Assembly: GCA_036821905.1 (NCBI GenBank)
Contig: DAISIR010000001.1
Location: 186,001-250,000, forward strand
DNA: 64,000 bases
Source: Brooklawnia sp937867175
GTDB taxonomy: Bacteria; Actinomycetota; Actinomycetes; Propionibacteriales; Propionibacteriaceae
Reading direction: 5' to 3'
Both the position numbers and the translations under genes were made by a program. Shown one piece after another: positions 26,701-34,483 of the stretch; within the stretch, counting starts at the first letter, position 1; each line of letters begins with the position of its first letter. A model generated the notes under the pieces. It was not told the DNA's origin. It did no database searches and saw only the letters and a program-made list of their open reading frames with translations.

Positions 26701-26873
26701 AGACCGGACGCACGGTCGGCGTCATCAGCCATGTCGTCGAGATGAAGCAGCGGATCGCGGAACGCGTCACTGTCCGGCCCAACGGTGACGGCACATCGCG
26801 ACTGAGCTGCACGGTCTCGGAACAGGTCGGGCTCCGAATCGGTCACAACCACTCCCCTTCGCGCTTGATGTAG
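23784..26873 (+). CDS. sbcC: DNA repair ATPase subunit SbcC (Rad50 family)
   Basis: A 1029-residue SMC-like ATPase. The N-terminal Walker A is EGPTGAGKSTIVDA, and the Q-loop region is VVLPQGQFATFLKA. Long coiled-coil arms flank the zinc hook CPVCGATEHP (about residues 530-539), which dimerises through Zn. The C-terminal half has the signature LSGGETFKASLAMALGLAD and Walker B LFVDEGFGSLD. It pairs with SbcD at DNA ends. The last 31 bp overlap the convergent P-type ATPase gene, and the final residues (after about 1005) are not conserved-looking. Confidence 0.96.
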   Translation: MQIVRLEFEGIGPFAQRQVIDFEELSIGGLFLLEGPTGAGKSTIVDAMVFALYGDVAGSESSKGRIVSTMLPEGVEPFVDLTIDTSHGLLRVRRVPEYERVKKRGSGNTTVKASIKLWKLAAPDAEGVPVSTNIQEANDELSRVIGLTKSQFTQTVVLPQGQFATFLKAKPEDRRGILQDIFGTELYQRIANRLAEMATDKRCAVDKAIGDVRQAAANFCQVAWYDQAQVASEKIPEQVQFDDLVDNQEFGSLSELAAARLRVLADQAAVLEDQVKAAAEQLRAAGQALEEAQRRNESIGERDGLLARKRELASQTPSVKMKAERLTLADRAEKVRHPLAEVNKSLMQTQECERVLNDLVAAVSVGLHTDLVAELLPAEQYEQAQQAALTDAGGLEALVSDEASIPKTESDLSAAELTLQLTDQRLRARKEALKDASRGVGDLEAELKHLRDETTGLPDAVTAESQASGVLTAARKVEALTRSLTDLRKVEDEARASERQADSAYATARQGWLDSLAGTLASELADDKPCPVCGATEHPIPATIVTGTATRDEVDALDRQRNQASKRRQQATSACDTAAARIEEQTKAAQGLSVGQATQAHATAKGQREHLQAAADRAGKIDEQLEKLRRDNARETEEISAAEQDKATQDERNRIVRNHLEDLRSRVSKACGSHSTVAARVDAIRHRASSAGRLGAAQRALSSARDDERLRAGLLAAELGVCGFASATEADEALLPELDRNDLRAHIEGHRRDTDQVESSLQAPRLATLGDAVAAPTDDLENAKAAAEEEVRTLTLTQGALTQTIKASRDALKDLDEAMAGFAGIQRSAGPVIRMAELANAQQGNQLRMTLPTFVLLQRFEEVVDLANVRLSAMTDGRYQMRRTDAKEGRSQKLGLGLEVIDHASGDATREPQTLSGGETFKASLAMALGLADAVTAEAGGVELNTLFVDEGFGSLDPESLDAVMDQMTKLRQTGRTVGVISHVVEMKQRIAERVTVRPNGDGTSRLSCTVSEQVGLRIGHNHSPSRLM

Positions 26874-29485
26874 ATCTGCTTCATCCCAAGCGTCGCCAGA
26901 AAGTAGCCGGTCAGGAGCAGCGCCAGCCACGGCACGAACGACAACGGCAGCGGCACCATGCCGATCCAGACGCCCAGGCCACTGAAGGCGACCGCCACCC
27001 CCACCAGTGTCACGACCAGGGTCGACAGCATCAGCACGGTGGCTGGCCGGCTCTGCACGAAGGGGATCTTCTGGGTGCGGATGAGGTGGACGACCAAGAC
27101 TTGGGAGAGCGTCCCGAAGACGAACCAACCACCTTGGAACAACGGCGCCATGGCAAGGTTGTCGGCCCCCATCACCCACCAAAGGACGGCGAAACACAGC
27201 AGATCGAAGACCGAGCTCAGTGGGCCCAGGTAGATGATGAACCTCTTGATCGACGCGGTCTCCCATCTGCGCGGGCTGGCCAGGTATTCGGCGTCCACGT
27301 TGTCGAAGGGCAACCCGAGTTGGGAGAAATCGGTAAGCAGGTTCTGGGTCAGGATCTGGAGCGGGAGCATCGGCAGGAAGGGCAACACCAGGCTGGCCAC
27401 CATCACCGAGATGATGTTGCCCACGTTGCCGCTGGCAGCCATCTTGATGTACTTCAAGATGTTGCCGAAGGTGCGCCGACCCTCAATCACTCCGGCCTCC
27501 AGCACCATCAGGTCCTTCTGCAGCAAGACGATGTCGGCGGTCTCCTTGGCAATATCGACTGCGTTATCGACCGAGATCCCGACGTCTGCCCTCCGCAGCG
27601 CGGGAGCGTCGTTGATGCCATCGCCCAGGTAGCCGACCGTGTGTCCCGCCACCTGAAGCGCCTCGACCAACCTCTCCTTCTGGGTCGGCGACAGTTTGGC
27701 GAAGACGTCACAGACCTGGATCGCCTTGGCCAACTCGCCATCGTCCATTTCATCGACATCTGCACCGGTGAGCAGGACCGTGGTGTCGATGCCCACCCGG
27801 TTGCAGACCAGCGCCGCGACACCCCCGCTGTCGCCGGTCAACACCTTGGTCCGCACGCCATCTCGTTGCAGCGCGGCGATGGCGGCCTTCGCACTGTCCT
27901 TGGGTGGGTCGAGGAAACCGACGAAGCCGATCAGGGTCATCTGGTTCTCGTCGGCGACACCGAATGCCCCGGTGCCCGGAACATCAATCTTCCGCGCCAC
28001 TGCGAGCATCCGCAAGCCTTCGGTGTCATATCGCTGGAAGGTCTCCAATGCCAGGCGTCTGGTCTGGTCGTCCATCGGCAGCACTTGACCGTCCAGTTCC
28101 ACGAAGGTGGAGATCTCCAGCATCTCCTCCACTGCGCCCTTCATGATCAGCTGACGGCGTCCGGTTGGGCCGACCACCACCACGCTCATCCGGCGTCGGG
28201 AGAAGTCGAATGGGATCTCGTCAATGCAGGTGTATTCCCCACCGACGGCGGACAAACCCTCAGACTCGGCCCGGTCGATGATGGCCAAGTCGATCAGGTT
28301 CTTCAATCCGGTCTGGAAGTGGCTGTTGAGGTAGGCGTAACGAAGGATCCGTTCGTCATCTTCGCCGGTGACATTCATGTACTTCTCCAAGACGATCCGG
28401 TCCTCGGTCAGCGTCCCGGTCTTGTCGGTACACAACACGTCCATCTCCCCGAACGTCTGGATCGCCCCCAGCGTCCTGACGATGACCTTGTGCCGGGACA
28501 TCGTCACGGCTCCCTTGGCCAGCGTCGAGGTCATGATCACCGGCAGCATCTCCGGTGTCAGGCCCACCGCGACGCTGAGCGCAAACAGGAATGCCGTCCC
28601 CCAGTCATCCTTGGCCAGCCCATTGATCAGGAAGACCACTGGCACGGTGACCAGCATCATGCGGATGAGCAGCCAGCTGACCGATCCGATCCCACGTTCG
28701 AAACTGGTCTTCGCGCGGTCCCCGGACAGGGTCTTGGCCATCGCGCCGAAGTAGGTCTGGGTGCCCGTGGCCAAGACGACCGCGGTTGCGCTGCCACTGA
28801 CCACATCGGTCCCCAGGAATCCGATCGTCGGCAGATCGGTGAGGGTGCCGGATGGCTTCTCCGGCACCTCGCTCGCCTTCTCCACCGGATCGGACTCCCC
28901 AGTCAGCACCGACTGGGAGATGAAGGTGTCCTTGGTGGTCAGAAAACGCACGTCCGCCGGCAGCATGTCCCCAGCCGACAAGCGAACGATGTCGCCGGGG
29001 ACGACTTCCTGGAACGGTATCTCGATGAGCGTACCGTCACGCCAGACATCTGCGGTGTTCGAGACCATCCGAGTCAATCCCTCGACCGCCGCGTTGGATC
29101 GTTCGGCCTGGATGAAGGCGACCAGACTCGACAAGAAGACCAGTGTCAAGATGATCCCGACCGTGATCCAGTCCGGCTTGGCCGACGCCACGATGTCGGT
29201 GAAATAGGTGACAGCAGCAACCAACAGCAGGATCGAGTTGAAGGGGTTGACGACGCTCTTCGCCAGCCTCAGCAACCAGGTGTTGCGGACCCCGACGGTG
29301 ATGACGTTCTCGCCATACTCGTCGAGCCGCTCTTGTGCCTGTCTGGTCGAGATCCCCGTGCGGCGGGTCGACATCAGTGTGAGCACATCATCTGGTGACA
29401 GGACGGCACTGGCGCGCAACTGTCCAAGTGCCGACCCAGATTCCCACGTCATCGCCTTGCTGCGCCCAAGCCTGCCGAGGATCAT
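26843..29485 (-). CDS. mgtA: Magnesium-importing P-type ATPase (MgtA/MgtB, type IIIB)
   Basis: About 880 residues from ATG 29485 (a TTG 60 bp upstream is less likely). P-type ATPase motifs are in order: LTGESDPV (A domain), the membrane PEML motif in GLTPEMLPVIM, phosphorylation site CTDKTGTLTED, KGAVEEML, and hinge GDGINDAPALRRADVGISV. GLTPEML and the overall layout match Mg2+ importers rather than Ca2+ pumps or K+ systems. The protein would drive Mg2+ uptake at the plasma membrane. I see no M-box-like leader upstream; tRNA-Pro lies about 200 bp before the start on the same strand. Confidence 0.9.
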   Translation of the reverse strand: MILGRLGRSKAMTWESGSALGQLRASAVLSPDDVLTLMSTRRTGISTRQAQERLDEYGENVITVGVRNTWLLRLAKSVVNPFNSILLLVAAVTYFTDIVASAKPDWITVGIILTLVFLSSLVAFIQAERSNAAVEGLTRMVSNTADVWRDGTLIEIPFQEVVPGDIVRLSAGDMLPADVRFLTTKDTFISQSVLTGESDPVEKASEVPEKPSGTLTDLPTIGFLGTDVVSGSATAVVLATGTQTYFGAMAKTLSGDRAKTSFERGIGSVSWLLIRMMLVTVPVVFLINGLAKDDWGTAFLFALSVAVGLTPEMLPVIMTSTLAKGAVTMSRHKVIVRTLGAIQTFGEMDVLCTDKTGTLTEDRIVLEKYMNVTGEDDERILRYAYLNSHFQTGLKNLIDLAIIDRAESEGLSAVGGEYTCIDEIPFDFSRRRMSVVVVGPTGRRQLIMKGAVEEMLEISTFVELDGQVLPMDDQTRRLALETFQRYDTEGLRMLAVARKIDVPGTGAFGVADENQMTLIGFVGFLDPPKDSAKAAIAALQRDGVRTKVLTGDSGGVAALVCNRVGIDTTVLLTGADVDEMDDGELAKAIQVCDVFAKLSPTQKERLVEALQVAGHTVGYLGDGINDAPALRRADVGISVDNAVDIAKETADIVLLQKDLMVLEAGVIEGRRTFGNILKYIKMAASGNVGNIISVMVASLVLPFLPMLPLQILTQNLLTDFSQLGLPFDNVDAEYLASPRRWETASIKRFIIYLGPLSSVFDLLCFAVLWWVMGADNLAMAPLFQGGWFVFGTLSQVLVVHLIRTQKIPFVQSRPATVLMLSTLVVTLVGVAVAFSGLGVWIGMVPLPLSFVPWLALLLTGYFLATLGMKQIYIKREGEWL

Positions 29486-29689
29486 CGCCCAGCACCCCTC
29501 TCCCCCGTCATGCAGGCCCCGGCCCTGCCGATCGGATTGGTTCAAGGATCAAGCCCATCCACGGTGTGACGGACGGGCGAACCCCCGCATCTCGACCCGC
29601 CACGGCCACTGGTCGTGGTGTGGACGACGATCGAACGCTCGCCGGTTCCCACCGGCAGAACTCATGGTGGCCCCCGGGTGAGGCCAAAC

Positions 29690-29765
29690 TGGTCGGGGCG
29701 ACAGGACTCGAACCTGCGGTCTCCTGCTCCCAAAGCAGGCGCGCTAGCCACTACGCTACGCCCCG
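29690..29765 (-). tRNA. tRNA-Pro (anticodon TGG)
   Basis: On the reverse strand the acceptor stem CGGGGCG pairs with CGCCCCG. The anticodon stem CCTGC/GCAGG holds the loop TTTGGGA (anticodon TGG), and the T arm is GCAGG-TTCGAGT-CCTGT. ACCA is encoded at the 3' end. Total length is 76 nt. Confidence 0.97.
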
Positions 29766-29879
29766 TGGCAGACCAACCTGACCAAGTGTACTGGAAGCCG
29801 ACCACCGCTCACGACCGCCGCCCTTCCCCGAACATCCCGGCGGTGGGCGATACTGTTCACACCCAAGGAGGCGAACACG

Positions 29880-30050
29880 ATGACCGAAAGACGGCCCAGA
29901 TCGCTTGGACGCGACGGTATCACGGTAATGGTCAACCATGACCGCGCCCTGCGTGCGCGTGAGGTCGCGCAACCGACCAAGGCCGATCGGGAGCGCGCGG
30001 ATGCCGCGTTGGCTGCCCTGCTCGACCAGCTGGCCGGACGCCGCCGCTGA
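29880..30050 (+). CDS. Small basic protein of 56 residues, unknown function
   Basis: ATG 29880 follows AAGGAGG by 8 bp, a strong translation signal. The product MTERRPRSLGRDGITVMVNH, then DRALRAREVAQPTKADRERA and a LAALLDQLAGRRR end, is basic at both ends with an amphipathic C-terminal helix. The ordered composition and good ribosome site argue that it is real. I do not recognise a family. It stands alone between tRNA-Pro and rpiB, both on the other strand. Confidence 0.6.
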   Translation: MTERRPRSLGRDGITVMVNHDRALRAREVAQPTKADRERADAALAALLDQLAGRRR

Positions 30051-30101
30051 GATCGCTTCACCCGCCCGGCCCGTCAGCACCCCGGCCAGTGCACTGACTG
30101 A

Positions 30102-30569
30102 TCAGCCGTCGATCGACCCAGTCGCTTCGTAGTTGGTCAGCATGTCGATACGCGTCTGATGGCGCTCGTTGCCCGAGAAGGGCGTCTTGAGGAAGGCGCG
30201 AGCGATTTCCAGACCCTCGTCCGGCGTGACGAACCGGCCACCCATCGCCACGCAGTTGGCGTTGTTGTGCTCCCGTCCCAGCTGCGCCAACTCGACGTTG
30301 AACGCCAAGGCCGCCCGGCAGCCCTTCACCTTGTTGGCCGCAATCTGCTCACCGTTTCCCGAGCCACCCAGGACGATGCCCAGTGAGCCCTGGTCGGCCT
30401 CTGCCACCACTGCCTCGGCACAGGGGATGATGAAGACCGGGTAGTGGTCAAGGGCGTCGTAGGTGGCGGCGCCGTGATCCACGACTTCGTAGCCGTCGGC
30501 ACGCAGGTGTTCGACGAGGTACTCCTTAAGCTCGAAGGCAGCATGATCAGTTCCAATGTGAACGCGCAT
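30102..30569 (-). CDS. rpiB: Ribose-5-phosphate isomerase B
   Basis: A 155-residue RpiB/LacAB-family enzyme interconverting ribose-5-P and ribulose-5-P. The N terminus MRVHIGTDHAAFELKEYL is typical. The active-site loop GGSGNGEQIAANKV has Glu where E. coli RpiB has Cys, as in the Mycobacterium enzyme, and NANCVAMGGR follows. It connects to the gnd and PRK products in this window because all share ribulose-5-P. It ends 90 bp downstream of the ligA-side gap and is probably monocistronic. Confidence 0.95.
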   Translation of the reverse strand: MRVHIGTDHAAFELKEYLVEHLRADGYEVVDHGAATYDALDHYPVFIIPCAEAVVAEADQGSLGIVLGGSGNGEQIAANKVKGCRAALAFNVELAQLGREHNNANCVAMGGRFVTPDEGLEIARAFLKTPFSGNERHQTRIDMLTNYEATGSIDG

Positions 30570-30661
30570 GGAGCCATGCTCCCAGACCCACCGTCACCCA
30601 TGCGGCCAAACTGGCCGAACCCTCGTGGTCGGCGCTTCACCCAGGTCAGCGTCCAACGTGA

Positions 30662-32818
30662 TCACTTCTTCAGCGCGTCCGGGCCCTCTGCGAGCAGGGC
30701 ACGGAAGGCGCTCTCATCCAAGACCGGCAGCCCGAGCCCCTCGGCCTTGCCCGCCTTCGAGCCGGGGTTCTCCCCCACCACCACGAAATCGGTCTTCCTC
30801 GAAACCGAACTGGTGGCCTTCCCGCCGCGGGCCACGATCTCCTGCTGCGCCTGGTCCCGGGTGAATCCGGCCAGACTGCCGGTCACCACCACGGTCAGCC
30901 CGGTCAGGGTCTGCGGCAACATCACCGCCTCCGCGGCTGGTTCGTCCGCCATCCGCACCCCGGACGCCGCCCAGCGTCCCACCACGTCGACATGCCACTG
31001 CTCGGTGAACCAGTCCTGCACTGCCTCGGCGATCACCTGCCCGACGCCCTCAGTTCCCGACAGTTCCTCCAGGGACGCCGCGCGGATCGCCTCCATTGAC
31101 CCGAATCGTTCCGCCAACCCCCGCGCAGCGGTCGGCCCGACGTGCCTGATCGACAGCGCCACCAGGACGCGCCACAGCGGCTGCTGCTTCGCGGTCTGCA
31201 GGTTGGCCAGCAGCTTCCTCCCGTTGGCCGAGAGCACCCGCCCCTCAAGCACGTCCTCCGGTGGGTCCGACTTCTTCGCGGCCCGCGTATAGAGCGGGAC
31301 GCGTCGCAGGTCGTCTGCGGTGAGGTCGAACAGACCCGCCTCGTTGTCGATCACGCCGCTGGCCAGCAGCGCTCGCGCACCCTCCCATCCCAGGGCCTCG
31401 ATGTCGAAGCCCTGCCGGGACGCCAGGCCGAAGAGCCGCTCGACCAGCTGCGCCGGGCACGATCGCGAGTTGGGGCAGCGGATGTCCTTGTCAGATTCCT
31501 TCTCTGGACGAAGCTCCGTGCCGCAGGCCGGACAGTTGGTGGGCATCACGAACGGGTACTCGTCGCCGTCCCGCAGCTCGACCACCGGGCCCAGCACTTC
31601 GGGGATCACGTCGCCGGCCTTGCGCAGGACGACCGTGTCGCCGATCAGCACGCCCTTCCGGGCAACCTCCCAGGGGTTGTGCAGCGTCGCCCGCGACACC
31701 GTCGACCCCGCCACCCGCACCGGTTCCATCACCGCGAACGGGGTGACACGGCCGGTGCGTCCGACATTGACCTGAATGTCGAGCAGCTTCGTGTTGACCT
31801 GTTCGGGCGGGTACTTGTACGCAATCGCCCACCGCGGCGCCCGCGAGGTAGTCCCCAGCACGGCCTGTTGCGCCAGGTCGTCCACCTTCACCACGACGCC
31901 GTCAATTTCGTGGCTCAGGTCGTGCCGATGTTCCCCGTAGTACGAGACGAAGTCGAGCACCTCCCGAGAGTTGCCCACGACCCTGAAGGATGTCGGGACG
32001 GGCAGACCCCAGCCACTCAACAGCTCATAGGCCTGCGACTGCCGCACCAGGGGCAGACCGATGTGCGCGCCGATCCCATGCACCAACATGTGCAGCGGGC
32101 GAGACGCAGTGATCGCGGGGTTCTTCTGCCGCAGCGACCCGGCGGCAGCGTTCCGCGGATTCGCGAACGGCGCCTTGCCGGCCGCCACCAACGACGCATT
32201 CAAGTCGGCGAACCCGGAGATCGGGAAGAAGACCTCGCCGCGTACCTCGACCAATTCCGGAACCGCTTCTCCGGTCAACGTGCGCGGCACATCGCCGAGG
32301 GTTGCGATGTTGCCGGTGATGTCCTCCCCCACCCGGCCATCACCCCGGGTCGCCCCAGAGGCAAGACGTCCACCGCGGTAGACCAGATCGACGACCAGTC
32401 CGTCGATCTTCAGCTCACACAACCAGGAAACCTGCTCGCCCGCCAGCATCCGCTGCACCCTGGCCATCCAGTCGGCGAGTTCGTCCGCCGAAAAGACATT
32501 GTCAAGACTGAACAGTCGCTCCAGGTGGGTGACCGGAGCGAAGTCGGTCATTGCCTGGGCGGCGCCCACCCGCTGGCTGGGGCTGTCCGGGGTGCGCAGC
32601 TGCGGGAAGGCGTTCTCCAACTGTTCAAGCTCGCGCATCATACCGTCGTATTCCGCGTCCGACATGGTCGGCGCGTCGCGCCCGTAGTACCCCTCCTGGG
32701 CTTCACCGATCAGGTCGGCCAACTCCGCCCAACGATGCTGCTCGGCCAGTCCCGGCTCAGCCACCTCGGGCTGATCGCTGGTCTGCAATGCGGTCAGATC
32801 GCCTTCTTCATCGGACAT
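30662..32818 (-). CDS. ligA: NAD-dependent DNA ligase LigA
   Basis: A 718-residue LigA. Domains in order are Ia (YYGRDAPTMSDAEYD), the adenylation domain with catalytic K137 in CELKIDG, the OB fold, a four-Cys zinc finger (CPACGTEL and CPNSRSCPAQ), HhH repeats, and a C-terminal BRCT (TGLTVVVTGSLAGFTRDQA). It seals nicks in replication and repair. I prefer ATG 32818 over ATG 32839, which adds MPCDHWR without support. A short acidic N-terminal leader precedes domain Ia. Confidence 0.97.
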   Translation of the reverse strand: MSDEEGDLTALQTSDQPEVAEPGLAEQHRWAELADLIGEAQEGYYGRDAPTMSDAEYDGMMRELEQLENAFPQLRTPDSPSQRVGAAQAMTDFAPVTHLERLFSLDNVFSADELADWMARVQRMLAGEQVSWLCELKIDGLVVDLVYRGGRLASGATRGDGRVGEDITGNIATLGDVPRTLTGEAVPELVEVRGEVFFPISGFADLNASLVAAGKAPFANPRNAAAGSLRQKNPAITASRPLHMLVHGIGAHIGLPLVRQSQAYELLSGWGLPVPTSFRVVGNSREVLDFVSYYGEHRHDLSHEIDGVVVKVDDLAQQAVLGTTSRAPRWAIAYKYPPEQVNTKLLDIQVNVGRTGRVTPFAVMEPVRVAGSTVSRATLHNPWEVARKGVLIGDTVVLRKAGDVIPEVLGPVVELRDGDEYPFVMPTNCPACGTELRPEKESDKDIRCPNSRSCPAQLVERLFGLASRQGFDIEALGWEGARALLASGVIDNEAGLFDLTADDLRRVPLYTRAAKKSDPPEDVLEGRVLSANGRKLLANLQTAKQQPLWRVLVALSIRHVGPTAARGLAERFGSMEAIRAASLEELSGTEGVGQVIAEAVQDWFTEQWHVDVVGRWAASGVRMADEPAAEAVMLPQTLTGLTVVVTGSLAGFTRDQAQQEIVARGGKATSSVSRKTDFVVVGENPGSKAGKAEGLGLPVLDESAFRALLAEGPDALKK

Positions 32819-32874
32819 GCGCCAATGATCGCAGGGCATGCCGACGAACCGCCAAGCCTCGTAGGGATCCCGGC

Positions 32875-33624
32875 TCAGACGGCGAACTTCGGCTTCCAGA
32901 TGGTGCTCTCACGTGCTGCACCGAACGCCGCCAAGACCTGACGCTTGTTGAACTGCTCGGGACGATTGACCAGCCAGTTGGCCACGTCTACTTGGTCAAC
33001 CACGGCCACATCATCCGGGAAATGCTCGATCACCAACCGGCGGTCGTTGATGGGCACGATCACCCCGGTCACCGAGACATCCCAGCGGGTAGCTGACGAG
33101 AACCGGTCGGCACTGCGGCGGGCCTCGCCGCGGATCTCGCTGACATATGGCTGCTCCCGGCCATCGACGGTGAACCGGTCACCGACCACCCGCAGCCGCG
33201 AGCCGGGCAGATGCTTGGCATTGAGCAGGTAGATTCCGCCCGGGCCGATCACCCAGTGGTCGAGTTCGCTGCCGCCGTCGACCGGCCGCGCAGACTGCAG
33301 GAATCCCCACCGCGGATCCAACCCGGCCAGCCTGATCAACTCGGCAGCCAACAACTCATCCGCATCAATCAAGGCGCGACGCGCCCCGCCGTCCAACCCG
33401 ATCAGCAGCCGGTCGAGCAGTGCCCGCATCGGTGCCCGTCGCCGAGGATTTTCCCGGACGACCGGGATCGGGCCGAATGCCGCACCAGGCACCACCATGT
33501 CGGTGATCAGGGCGCGTCGAGGGGCGACCTGCAAATGGTGAGCGCTTTCATCTTCGGCGAGATAGCCTCGACGGGCGATCCTTGCGGGCGGCACCGATTC
33601 GTATATCTGTTCGACCGCAGACAT
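32875..33624 (-). CDS. NERD (nuclease-related) domain protein
   Basis: A 249-residue protein. Residues from about 95 on carry a NERD-like core: LDHWVIGPGGIYLLNAKHLP corresponds to the D-x(n)-E/D-A-K region of restriction-endonuclease-like folds. The N-terminal 90 residues contain basic segments (RENPRRRAPMRALLDRLLIG). NERD proteins are thought to process nucleic acids, but no activity can be claimed here. ATG 33624 is preceded by AGAGG at 5 bp and is preferred over GTG 33630. Confidence 0.7.
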   Translation of the reverse strand: MSAVEQIYESVPPARIARRGYLAEDESAHHLQVAPRRALITDMVVPGAAFGPIPVVRENPRRRAPMRALLDRLLIGLDGGARRALIDADELLAAELIRLAGLDPRWGFLQSARPVDGGSELDHWVIGPGGIYLLNAKHLPGSRLRVVGDRFTVDGREQPYVSEIRGEARRSADRFSSATRWDVSVTGVIVPINDRRLVIEHFPDDVAVVDQVDVANWLVNRPEQFNKRQVLAAFGAARESTIWKPKFAV

Positions 33625-33721
33625 CTCCACCTCTTCTCCGCAGGTCTGTTCTCAATTCTCTGACCGACTTTAAATGTCAGTGCGAGCAGACTCGCGAAGC
33701 CACGCGGAGGGCAAACACGGA

Positions 33722-34351
33722 TTAATCGAAAATTGGGCCCCGATCGCGGGCTCGCTTGAGTTCGAAGAACCCATCGGCCGCGGTCACCTTGCTGACACCG
33801 TCGAACAGGTCACCGGCCGCTTCGCCCTTGGGGGCTGGCGAGATCACCGGCCCGAACAGGGCCTTGCCGTTGATGTGGATCACCGGGGTACCCACCTCGC
33901 TGCCGACCGGGCCCATCCCCTCCAAATGGGACGCGCGCAACTCCGCGTCCCACTCGCCGTCGGCTGCTCGATCAGCGATGGTCTCATCGAAACCGACCTC
34001 ACGCAACGCCGCCCTGACCACGTCGATGTCGCCCTTGGTCTGGCGGCCCGGGTGGTAGCGCGTACCGATCGCGGTGTAGAACTCGCGCAGCCCCTGGCTG
34101 CCATGGGCGCGTTCGACGCCGATCGCAGTCCGCGAACCGACCCAGCCGGCGTCCATCTCGTGCTGGTAGTCCTCGTCCAGGTCGCGGCCCTCGTTGAGCA
34201 CCGACAGGCTCATCACGTGGAATACGGTTCGTACCGGGCGCACCTTCTCGACCTCGAGCATCCACCGCGATGCCATCCAAGCCCACGGACACAACGGGTC
34301 GAACCAGAAGTCCACGATCTGCAGCTGATCCGCATTTGGTTGATGATTCAT
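33722..34351 (-). CDS. DsbA-fold oxidoreductase of the mycothiol-dependent nitroreductase (Rv2466c) family
   Basis: A 209-residue protein. It shows FWFDPLCPWAWMASRWMLEV, FHVMSLSVLNEGRD, GTPVIHINGKALFGPVISP and the FFELKRARD end, all diagnostic of Rv2466c-type proteins that use mycothiol. Where Rv2466c has CPWC, this protein has CPWA: the nucleophilic Cys is kept and the resolving Cys is Ala, which would force a monothiol mechanism with mycothiol. It is divergent from pepN. Confidence 0.85.
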   Translation of the reverse strand: MNHQPNADQLQIVDFWFDPLCPWAWMASRWMLEVEKVRPVRTVFHVMSLSVLNEGRDLDEDYQHEMDAGWVGSRTAIGVERAHGSQGLREFYTAIGTRYHPGRQTKGDIDVVRAALREVGFDETIADRAADGEWDAELRASHLEGMGPVGSEVGTPVIHINGKALFGPVISPAPKGEAAGDLFDGVSKVTAADGFFELKRARDRGPIFD

Positions 34352-34483
34352 TTGACAAGTCTCCCCGCTGCCGCAACTACGGCGCGTCCGATACCGACTC
34401 CGCCGCTTCGTCAGCAGCTAACGGTAGCCTCGGAGTGTGCCGCCCGAAGAGTTGAGGTGCGGCCGGACGACTTGGAGACCCCG

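Noticed and set aside
27086..29398. 770-codon forward open frame opposite the P-type ATPase gene
   Set aside because: It is antisense to an unmistakable ATPase gene, its product is His/Asp/Gln-rich without domains, and it has no ribosome site. It arises from codon bias in GC-rich DNA.
29486..29689. Mg2+-sensing (M-box) riboswitch before the Mg2+ ATPase
   Set aside because: About 200 bp lie between tRNA-Pro and the start, and only short hairpins are visible. No M-box core pattern was recognised.
31142..32941. 599-codon forward open frame opposite ligA
   Set aside because: Mirror of a full, motif-complete ligA; low-complexity His/Arg/Gln composition.
33674..34483. N-terminal extension of pepN
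   Set aside because: The 270 upstream codons are antisense to the Rv2466c-like gene, and the conserved M1 N terminus begins at ATG 34484.
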